The notes beneath the pieces were generated by a model that saw only the letters and a list, made by a program, of their open reading frames with translations, was not told the origin of the DNA and ran no database searches. A stretch of DNA of 5,122 bases from Bordetella parapertussis (GTDB lineage Bacteria; Pseudomonadota; Gammaproteobacteria; Burkholderiales; Burkholderiaceae_D), in NCBI GenBank assembly GCA_945867725.1, contig CAMBJI010000173.1, positions 1 to 5,122 of the forward strand. The letters run 5' to 3'. Both the position numbers and the translations under genes were made by a program. The first letter of the stretch is position 1. Every line of letters begins with the position of its first letter. This document shows positions 1-5,122 of the stretch, one piece after another.

Positions 1-2623
1 TGCCTCGGTGGACTTTGCCCAGTTGCTTGAGGCGCAATTGGCGCTTGTGCCCTCACTGCCGTCACTGCCATCGGCCATGCGTCGTCTGCGAAACGCGCTG
101 GTAGCGGCCATCGCCGAGCGTGACCTCGCTGGCCGGGGCGATCTGGGTGAAGTCCTGAGCACCATATCGGCGTTCGCGGAGTTCGTGATCAACCGCCATC
201 TGGACGACTTGTATCGCAGCCAATGCGCGCTGCATGGCATCCCTGTGGGCGAGGAATCGGGCGCTGCTCAGCACATGATCGTGGTGGGCATGGGCAAGCT
301 GGGTGGACGAGAACTGAATGTGTCTTCGGATATCGATCTGATTTTTTTGTATCCGGAAGATGGTGAGACCGTGGTCACCGCTGAGGGTCAGCGCGCGCTG
401 TCTAATCATGAATTCTTTGTGCGCCTTGGCAAAAAACTGATCGCTGATATTGCCGAGATCACCGCTGACGGATTCAGTTTTCGGGTGGATATGGCGCTGC
501 GGCCCAATGGCGCATCGGGTCCACTGGCGGCCAGCTTTGGGATGCTTGAAGAGTATCTGATGGTGCAGGGACGCGAATGGGAACGCTATGCGTGGGTCAA
601 AGCGCGTGCCCTCACTGGACGCGCCGAGGACATTGCAGCGCTGGAAGCGATTGTGCGACCTTTCGTTTACCGTCGCTATCTGGACTTTGGCTCGATTCAC
701 GCACTGCGTGATATGCATGCGCAAATACGGGCAGAAGTCGTACGGCAGGAAACTCGCCATCCGGAACGCAACATCAATGTCAAGCTGGGCCGTGGCGGCA
801 TACGCGAGATTGAATTCCTTGCGCAGGTATTTCAACTGATCCGTGGCGGACGCGATCTAGGCCTTCGCGATCGCTCTACCCGAGCGACTTTACACATCCT
901 CGCCGAAAAGAAACTGCTACCAGCGTCAGTGACCGCTCAGTTACTGGAGGCCTATACCTTTCTCCGTAATCTAGAGCACCGTGTGCAGTATCTCGACGAT
1001 GCACAAACGCATGTCTTGCCAGCAGCTGAGGAAGATCGTCTGGTGCTGGCCCGGGCCATGGGATATGACGACACGCAAGCCTTGTTGGATGCACTGCGCG
1101 CGCATGCCGATTGGGTGGCGGCACGCTTCGATGAAATTTTCGACAATAAATCGTCTCCTAACCCAGACGCTGGCAGCGAGGTGCTGAGTTTGTCATTCGA
1201 CGAGTCGACGGAAGAGATGATCTCCGTTCAACTGACCCAACTCGGTTTTGATGATGTACAAGCATCCGCGCAGCGCTTGCTTTCCAGCTGGCGCAGCAGC
1301 CGTATCCAGTCTCTGCCGCCCCAACGCAAGGGGCAACTGCAAGCGCTGCTGCGCGCATCGCTCCCCATGATCAGTCAACAAGCCGATTCAGCTTCCAGTG
1401 CAGCGACGCTAAACCGCTTGCTCGATTTCTTCGATACGATCGCGCGCCGCTCGGCTTATCTAGCTTTGCTGACTGAATATCCGCATACCTTGGCGCGAGT
1501 GATTCGCATGATGGCATCTAGCGACTGGGCAGCAAAGTATCTGACCCGACATCCGGTCTTGATGGATGAATTACTTGATGACACTCTCTTGCACACGGAA
1601 CCTGACTGGCAAGCGTTTGCGCAAGAGTGTCGCCGGCAACTCCAGGCGTTCAACGGCGACACCGAACGTCAGATGGATGTGCTGCGCGAGCACCATCATG
1701 CGCAGCTGTTTCGTTTGCTCGCGCAGGATCTCGATGGTGTACTTAGCGTAGAGCGTCTTGCGGATCATTTGTCTGCGCTGGCCGATGTACTCATCTCGGT
1801 GACGCTGGATGCGGTTTGGCAAACACTCGCTAGCAAACATCGCGACCAACCACGATTTGCTGTCATCGCCTATGGCAAGCTGGGCGGCAAAGAGTTGGGA
1901 TATGCGTCGGATCTGGATGTCATTTTTCTGTATGACGACGAAGATACAGAGGCACCCGCCATCTACGCCAAGCTTGCGCAACGTTTCATTACCTGGATGA
2001 CCAGTCACACGCCAGCCGGCATCTTGTTTGATATTGATATCGCGCTCAGACCGGACGGCGCTAGTGGTCTGCTCGTATCCTCGATATCGGCATTCGAGAA
2101 GTACCAGCATCAGTCCGCCTGGCTTTGGGAGCATCAAGCGCTCACCAGAACACGCTTCTGCGCGGGAGACCAGAACGTCGGTACACAATTCGAAACCCTA
2201 CGTACTCAGGTGCTGCGCCAGACTCGAGATCCCGTTCAGTTGCGCACTGAGATTCTGGCCATGCGCCAACGTATGCATGAAGCACATCCCAATCGATCGG
2301 AATTATTCGATCTGAAACATGATGCGGGCGGGATGATCGATATCGAATTCATCGTTCAGTTCTTGGTGCTGCGCCATGCAGCCGAATACCCCGCAATCAC
2401 GGGCGACATCGGCAATATCGCCCTGCTGAAGCTGGCGGGCGAGCTACATCTGATTGACCCACCACTGTCCGTCGCGGTGAGCGATGCCTACCGACTCTTC
2501 CGTAAACTTCAGCATCAAATTCGCCTCACCGGCCATGACAAAGCGCGTGTTGAACTGGTTCGGGTGGCAGAACCACGAAAGGCAGTCGAGCAACTGTGGC
2601 AGCAAGTTCTGTTGCCCAAATGA
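1..2623 (+). CDS. glnE: Bifunctional glutamine synthetase adenylyltransferase / adenylyl-removing enzyme GlnE, 5'-truncated by the window edge
   Basis: GlnE is a cytoplasmic enzyme that attaches AMP to a tyrosine of glutamine synthetase (inactivating it) and removes it by phosphorolysis, under control of PII (GlnB) and glutamine. Both nucleotidyltransferase domains are visible. Numbering residues from the GTG at base 8, the N-terminal adenylyl-removing domain has GMGKLGG at 94-100, the Asp pair D108/D110 and the third acidic residue D161 in FRVDMALRP. The C-terminal adenylylating domain has YGKLGGKEL at 622-630, D635/D637 and D677 in DIDIALRP. The metal-binding acidic residues are therefore intact in both halves, and the frame is uninterrupted to TGA at 2621-2623. 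The frame is open to the left edge (GCC TCG before GTG). In E. coli GlnE (946 aa) the first DxD lies about 65 residues further in, so the true start is upstream and the GTG at base 8 is internal. No downstream gene is coupled to it. Identification is firm. Confidence 0.97.
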   Translation, partial: ASVDFAQLLEAQLALVPSLPSLPSAMRRLRNALVAAIAERDLAGRGDLGEVLSTISAFAEFVINRHLDDLYRSQCALHGIPVGEESGAAQHMIVVGMGKLGGRELNVSSDIDLIFLYPEDGETVVTAEGQRALSNHEFFVRLGKKLIADIAEITADGFSFRVDMALRPNGASGPLAASFGMLEEYLMVQGREWERYAWVKARALTGRAEDIAALEAIVRPFVYRRYLDFGSIHALRDMHAQIRAEVVRQETRHPERNINVKLGRGGIREIEFLAQVFQLIRGGRDLGLRDRSTRATLHILAEKKLLPASVTAQLLEAYTFLRNLEHRVQYLDDAQTHVLPAAEEDRLVLARAMGYDDTQALLDALRAHADWVAARFDEIFDNKSSPNPDAGSEVLSLSFDESTEEMISVQLTQLGFDDVQASAQRLLSSWRSSRIQSLPPQRKGQLQALLRASLPMISQQADSASSAATLNRLLDFFDTIARRSAYLALLTEYPHTLARVIRMMASSDWAAKYLTRHPVLMDELLDDTLLHTEPDWQAFAQECRRQLQAFNGDTERQMDVLREHHHAQLFRLLAQDLDGVLSVERLADHLSALADVLISVTLDAVWQTLASKHRDQPRFAVIAYGKLGGKELGYASDLDVIFLYDDEDTEAPAIYAKLAQRFITWMTSHTPAGILFDIDIALRPDGASGLLVSSISAFEKYQHQSAWLWEHQALTRTRFCAGDQNVGTQFETLRTQVLRQTRDPVQLRTEILAMRQRMHEAHPNRSELFDLKHDAGGMIDIEFIVQFLVLRHAAEYPAITGDIGNIALLKLAGELHLIDPPLSVAVSDAYRLFRKLQHQIRLTGHDKARVELVRVAEPRKAVEQLWQQVLLPK

Positions 2624-2640
2624 AATCTGCACGCAATACT

Positions 2641-2720
2641 TGCCTCAGGCATTCACACCCGCGCCCCGCCTAGACCCCGAGACCCCTAGAACCCTCGCCC
2701 CTTAGCCTTCTCAGTCCCAA
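2641..2720 (+). terminator. Possible Rho-dependent termination region (C-rich, G-poor) after glnE
   Basis: The 80 bases starting 18 bp after the glnE stop contain about 39 C against 13 G on the transcribed-sense strand, with many YC dinucleotides. That composition is typical of Rho utilisation (rut) sites. No intrinsic hairpin followed by a T run is present between glnE and the next gene, so a Rho-type end would fill a gap. The composition is seen directly; the function is inferred, since rut sites have no strict consensus. Confidence 0.35.
2671..2694 (+). repeat. Three degenerate 8-bp tandem units (TAGACCCC-like)
   Basis: Three consecutive octamers read TAGACCCC (2671-2678), GAGACCCC (2679-2686) and TAGAACCC (2687-2694). 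The first two differ at one position and the third differs from the first at one position. The array sits inside the C-rich stretch downstream of glnE. It may be a simple slippage product or part of the proposed Rho loading region. It is too short to assign a function. Confidence 0.4.
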
Positions 2721-2761
2721 GACCTCGGCGACTCACTTGTGGCGGCCGCACAACAGTACAA

Positions 2762-2792
2762 AATTGCCAAACGAATAAGTTTTGGCCTAATT
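2762..2792. repeat. Imperfect dyad GCCAAA-N9-TTTGGC with outer AATT arms
   Basis: GCCAAA at 2766-2771 is mirrored by TTTGGC at 2781-2786 across a 9-bp spacer. AATT flanks both sides (2762-2765 and 2789-2792), with two extra bases (CT) on the right. It lies immediately upstream of the TACAAT element and 78 bp before the first lipoprotein start, a reasonable place for an operator. No T run follows, so it is not an intrinsic terminator. The dyad is seen; an operator role is a guess. Confidence 0.3.
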
Positions 2793-2797
2793 ACAAT
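2792..2797 (+). promoter_or_regulatory. Candidate -10 element (TACAAT) for the lipoprotein pair
   Basis: TACAAT matches the sigma-70 -10 consensus at five of six positions, in an AT-rich patch of the only intergenic region upstream of the lipoprotein genes. The predicted start near base 2804 would give a leader of about 65 nt. There is no good -35 hexamer 16-18 bp upstream; the best nearby match, TTGCCA at 2764-2769, leaves a 22-bp gap. If real, the promoter is weak or depends on an activator. Confidence 0.3.
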
Positions 2798-2804
2798 TCA
2801 TGCA

Positions 2805-2843
2805 ACGTCACTACCCAGCTGCGACTTTTCCACGATGTGACGT
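2805..2843. repeat. 7-bp inverted repeat ACGTCAC-N25-GTGACGT in the lipoprotein leader
   Basis: ACGTCAC at 2805-2811 is exactly complementary in inverted orientation to GTGACGT at 2837-2843. The repeat lies just downstream of the candidate -10 and ends 17 bp before the Shine-Dalgarno AGGA (2860-2863) of the first lipoprotein. In RNA it could form a stem with a 25-nt loop in the 5' leader; in DNA it could be two half-sites. A 7-bp match at this spacing can arise by chance. Confidence 0.3.
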
Positions 2844-2870
2844 ATTCTCCCCTTTACTCAGGACGAGATC

Positions 2871-3284
2871 ATGAATAGATACGGAGTTCTCTGCATGGCT
2901 TTTGCCGTTCTGCTTTCCGGATGCGCAACGCAGCGCGAGATCGAAAGCCAGAAAGTGTCCAAAAGCAATCTGACCTCAGGTCAGGTCAGCATTACCCTCA
3001 AGAAAAACATCACGACGCAGCAGGAAGTTGTCGAGACTTTTGGTGCGCCTAATCTGGTGACACAAAACGCCGATGGCGAGGAATCCTGGACTTATCAGAA
3101 GCAAGCAACGGTCTCGAATGCCAGTTCCAGCTCGGCTTTTGCAACGATCGTTTTGGCTGGCGCATCCAGCAGCAGCTCAGGCCTCGAACAATCCAGCCGA
3201 ACGATAACGCTGATCATCAAATTCAGAGATATCAAAGGCGTAAAAACAGTCACCGACTTTTCCTCCCGCTACTCTTCATTCTGA
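2871..3284 (+). CDS. Predicted outer-membrane lipoprotein with a possible BamE/SmpA-like core
   Basis: This is a small (137 aa) exported lipoprotein of unassigned function. The N-terminus is a lipoprotein signal peptide: one Arg, a hydrophobic stretch at 5-15 and the lipobox LSGC at 15-18, so Cys18 would be the lipidated residue. Ala at +2 favours the outer membrane under the E. coli rule. Residues about 40-75 (ITLKKNITTQQEVVETFGAP... then ESWTY) resemble the start of the small BamE/SmpA-OmlA fold, in which a helix is followed by a Phe-Gly-x-Pro turn and a Trp-Tyr strand. This is a motif impression, not a search result. Residues 82-109 hold 12 serines in 28, a low-complexity insert, before two final strand-like segments (111-118, 124-130). 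The ATG is supported by AGGA at 2860-2863, seven bases upstream. The second lipoprotein begins 9 bp after its stop, suggesting co-transcription. It is too short and divergent to be called BamE itself. Confidence 0.85.
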   Translation: MNRYGVLCMAFAVLLSGCATQREIESQKVSKSNLTSGQVSITLKKNITTQQEVVETFGAPNLVTQNADGEESWTYQKQATVSNASSSSAFATIVLAGASSSSSGLEQSSRTITLIIKFRDIKGVKTVTDFSSRYSSF

Positions 3285-3293
3285 GACTGAGCC

Positions 3294-3905
3294 ATGAAAA
3301 ACATGACGACCTTTATCAAAACCTACGCCAACCTCCATGATTCAGCCTCTGCAGTTGAAATCAACAAGCAAACAAGATTTTTCGGTATGAAAAACTGCGG
3401 CGGTATCTTGCGACGAGTGCTGTGCGGTGTGGCGGTGGGTAGCGCGCTGTTCACGGCGGGCTGCGCAATGAATGACGCATCATCGAACAAAACTGCATTG
3501 GAAATTCAATCCTATCAATCCCGGTCATTCGAGGTAGACAAAAAGATGGCGTTCAATTCCGCGATGTCCGTCTTTCAAGATCTGGGCTACATCGTGAATT
3601 CGGCCAATCTGGATACGGGATTCATCACAGCAGAATCTCCCACGAAAGGCGCGAAGGGCAGCGACGCATTTCTTTCTTTTCTAGCGGGAATACGGGTTGA
3701 GGGAAGGACAGCAGTGACTGCATTCGTTGAGGAACTGTCGCCAAAATCCGCAAAAATACGCTTGAATTTTGTCGAGAGAAAAAAAGCCTCAGGCGACTAT
3801 GGACAACAATCGAACCGTGATGATCCCATACAGGATCCCAAAATCTACCAGTCGGCATTCGATAAAATCAGTGATGCGATTTTTATTCGGTCAGCACAAA
3901 AATAG
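3294..3905 (+). CDS. Predicted lipoprotein of unknown function (second of pair); start uncertain, alternative at 3387
   Basis: I do not recognise a named family. From the first ATG the protein is 203 aa. A lipoprotein signal lies inside it: Met32-Lys-Asn, Arg40-Arg41, hydrophobic 42-53, then TAGC at 54-57, with Cys57 as the lipidation site (Thr rather than Leu at -3, slightly atypical) and Ala at +2. Initiation at Met32 (base 3387) would give a normal 25-residue signal peptide and a 172-aa precursor, whereas the first ATG adds an unusual hydrophilic 31-residue extension. However, 3387 has no visible Shine-Dalgarno, while 3294 has a weak GAG at 3283-3285 and sits 9 bp after the upstream stop, fitting translational coupling. 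I keep the longer form but consider the shorter quite possible. The mature part has a segment at 79-115 (SFEVDKKMAF...FQDLGYIV...TGFITAES) suggesting a helix followed by strands, vaguely like BamC-type modules, and a C-terminal DPKIYQSAFDKISDAIF helix at 181-197. It is followed by a strong terminator. Confidence 0.8.
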   Translation: MKNMTTFIKTYANLHDSASAVEINKQTRFFGMKNCGGILRRVLCGVAVGSALFTAGCAMNDASSNKTALEIQSYQSRSFEVDKKMAFNSAMSVFQDLGYIVNSANLDTGFITAESPTKGAKGSDAFLSFLAGIRVEGRTAVTAFVEELSPKSAKIRLNFVERKKASGDYGQQSNRDDPIQDPKIYQSAFDKISDAIFIRSAQK

Positions 3906-3918
3906 CGCTTCATAATTT

Positions 3919-3957
3919 AAAAAGCCCTGCAGTTCATATGAACTGCAGGGCTTTTTT
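3919..3957. terminator. Bidirectional intrinsic terminator between the lipoprotein genes and gap
   Basis: A perfect 28-bp palindrome (GCCCTGCAGTTCAT at 3924-3937, its exact complement at 3938-3951) is flanked by five A (3919-3923) on the left and six T (3952-3957) on the right. Read on either strand this is a GC-based stem followed by a T run, the signature of a Rho-independent terminator. It begins 14 bp after the second lipoprotein stop and ends 20 bp after the gap stop on the opposite strand, so it can end both converging transcripts. Confidence 0.95.
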
Positions 3958-3976
3958 CTGAATAACGACAGTGGGC

Positions 3977-4987
3977 TTATTTTGCGTTCATCAACGCCGT
4001 TGTCGTGTCCAGCATACGGTTCGAAAAACCCCACTCATTGTCGTACCATGAAGAGACCTTCACGAGACGACCAGAGACTTTGGTCAGGGTCGCATCAAAA
4101 TTGCTCGACGCCGGATTGTGATTAAAGTCCACCGACACCAGTGGCTCGGTGTTGTAGGTCAAAATACCTTTGAGAGGGCCATCGGCTGCTTTTTTCATGA
4201 TGCTGTTAACTTCATCAACGGTGGTGTCACGCGCGGCGATGAAAGACAGATCAACAATAGAAACATTAATAGTCGGGACGCGAATCGCATAACCATCCAG
4301 CTTGCCATTGAGTTCAGGCAGCACCAAACCCACCGCTGCCGCTGCACCGGTCTTGGTCGGAATCATTGACTGGGTCGCAGAACGTGCGCGGCGCAGATCT
4401 TCGTGCATAACATCGGTGAGCACCTGATCATTGGTGTAAGCATGCACTGTGGTCATCAGACCAGTTTCAAGACCGATGGTGTCATTGAGCGGCTTGACTA
4501 GGGGCGCCAGGCAATTTGTAGTGCACGAAGCATTGGAGATGACGGTATCGGAAGATTTCAGCACGCCTTGATTCACGCCGAAGACAACGGTCGCATCAAC
4601 GTCATTACCGCCGGGTGCCGAGATGATGACTTTTTTGGCACCGCCTTTGAGGTGTGCAGAAGCTTTTTCCTTGCTCGCAAAAAAGCCGGTGCATTCCAAG
4701 ACCACATCAACATCGAGTTCACCCCAAGGGATGTCCGCCGGGTTGCGCTGTGCGAAGACGCGAATTTTGTCGCCATTGACGATCATGTAATCACCCTCGA
4801 CCACCACGGTGCCAGGAAATTTGCCATGCGCCGTGTCATAGCGTGTCAGATGCGCATTCGATTCTGCATTACCCAGATCATTGATGGCGACGATCTGAAT
4901 ATCGTTTTTCTTGCCGCCTTCATAATGCGCGCGCAATACATTGCGCCCGATGCGGCCGTAGCCATTGATCGCAACTTTGATGGTCAT
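3977..4987 (-). CDS. gap: Glyceraldehyde-3-phosphate dehydrogenase, type I
   Basis: This cytoplasmic homotetrameric enzyme reversibly oxidises and phosphorylates glyceraldehyde 3-phosphate to 1,3-bisphosphoglycerate in glycolysis and gluconeogenesis. The sequence is full length (336 aa, normal for the family). The Rossmann motif INGYGRIGR is at 7-15. Asp37 in AINDL, at the end of the second strand, indicates NAD+ preference. The active-site signature [12 protein letters not shown] spans 151-162 with nucleophile Cys155, and His182 in TVHAYTNDQ is the general base. Phosphate-site residues include the Thr211/Gly214 region (PTKTGAA) and Arg236 (RVPT). The C-terminal SWYDNEWG motif is present. The ATG has a strong AGGAG (4994-4998 on the + strand) six bases upstream. 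tkt lies 45 bp upstream on the same strand, so the two are probably co-transcribed. The bidirectional terminator directly after the stop means no pgk follows in this transcript, unlike the longer tkt-gap-pgk clusters of some relatives. No frameshift or missing residue was seen. Confidence 0.99.
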   Translation of the reverse strand: MTIKVAINGYGRIGRNVLRAHYEGGKKNDIQIVAINDLGNAESNAHLTRYDTAHGKFPGTVVVEGDYMIVNGDKIRVFAQRNPADIPWGELDVDVVLECTGFFASKEKASAHLKGGAKKVIISAPGGNDVDATVVFGVNQGVLKSSDTVISNASCTTNCLAPLVKPLNDTIGLETGLMTTVHAYTNDQVLTDVMHEDLRRARSATQSMIPTKTGAAAAVGLVLPELNGKLDGYAIRVPTINVSIVDLSFIAARDTTVDEVNSIMKKAADGPLKGILTYNTEPLVSVDFNHNPASSNFDATLTKVSGRLVKVSSWYDNEWGFSNRMLDTTTALMNAK

Positions 4988-5032
4988 ATTGATCTCCTGA
5001 GTGATTATTACGAGTAGCTTTTTTTGCGTGAG

Positions 5033-5122
5033 TCAGTGCAACACTGACTTGACTGCCGCAACGACTTTGTCGGTCGTAAATCCGAAATGCTTGAACAGCG
5101 CACCTGCCGGCGCAGATTCACC
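5033..5122 (-). CDS. tkt: Transketolase, C-terminal end only (gene continues past the window)
   Basis: Thiamine-diphosphate-dependent transketolase moves two-carbon ketol units between sugar phosphates in the non-oxidative pentose phosphate pathway (and the Calvin cycle where present). Only the last 29 codons and a TGA stop (5033-5035) are here. On the - strand they read GESAPAGALFKHFGFTTDKVV and end in AAVKSVLH, matching the conserved C-terminal GESAPA-x-x-LFKHFGFT motif of bacterial transketolases, in the third, C-terminal domain. The catalytic and cofactor-binding parts lie outside the window. It shares direction with gap, 45 bp downstream, with no terminator between them, consistent with a tkt-gap operon. 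The segment is short but distinctive. Confidence 0.93.
   Translation of the reverse strand, partial: GESAPAGALFKHFGFTTDKVVAAVKSVLH

Noticed and set aside
8..10. GTG as the true start of glnE
   Set aside because: The frame is open upstream to the window edge, no Shine-Dalgarno can be seen in the seven preceding bases, and family comparison predicts about 65 more N-terminal residues.
62..835. 257-codon open frame on the - strand
   Set aside because: It lies wholly antisense to the N-terminal catalytic domain of glnE, whose motifs are unmistakable on the + strand. The translated product shows no recognisable family; long antisense frames are common in genes of this composition.
1571..2188. 205-codon open frame on the - strand
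   Set aside because: Antisense to the conserved C-terminal domain of glnE, with no motif or ribosome site to support it.
2737..2753. Short hairpin TTGTG-N7-CACAA around GCGGCCGC as a terminator for glnE
   Set aside because: Only a 5-bp stem with a 7-base loop, and no T run follows on either strand.
2971..2983. Palindrome TGACCT-C-AGGTCA
   Set aside because: It lies within the coding sequence of the first lipoprotein and is explained by ordinary codons (Leu-Thr-Ser-Gly-Gln); a 6-bp arm is expected by chance.
4568..5017. 149-codon open frame on the + strand
   Set aside because: Complement of the gap coding sequence and its ribosome site; no independent support.
5019..5025. Run of seven T between gap and tkt as a terminator
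   Set aside because: On the - strand, the direction of tkt and gap, this is an A run, and no GC-rich stem precedes it; it does not split the operon.

Overview
The window looks like ordinary chromosome from a betaproteobacterium, probably of the order Burkholderiales. The basis is the character of the GAPDH (GapA-type, 336 aa), the GlnE sequence and the tkt-gap gene order. I place it near Oxalobacteraceae-like lineages only tentatively, because no search could be run. Nothing mobile, no CRISPR, and no tRNA or rRNA was found.

Layout: (1) Bases 1-2623, + strand: nearly all of glnE, the two-headed adenylyltransferase/adenylyl-removing enzyme that switches glutamine synthetase off and on. Its N-terminus (roughly 60-70 residues by family comparison) lies upstream of the window. 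(2) Bases 2624-2870: a 247-bp gap. Its first half is strikingly C-rich and G-poor on the + strand, like a Rho loading site. Its second half is AT-richer and carries two dyads and a weak promoter-like element. (3) Bases 2871-3905, + strand: two small predicted outer-membrane lipoproteins 9 bp apart, presumably one transcript. The first has a possible BamE/SmpA-like core; the second is not recognised. (4) Bases 3919-3957: a perfect 28-bp palindrome flanked by A and T runs, a clear intrinsic terminator that can serve both converging transcripts. (5) Bases 3977-4987, - strand: gap, complete, with all catalytic residues. (6) Bases 5033-5122, - strand: the last 29 codons of tkt (transketolase), 45 bp upstream of gap and probably in the same operon.

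Together these are a nitrogen-control enzyme, an uncharacterised envelope lipoprotein pair, and a central carbon operon (tkt-gap) that converges on the lipoproteins at a shared terminator. I see no strong case for a new multi-gene system. The least explained material is the lipoprotein pair and its leader region.
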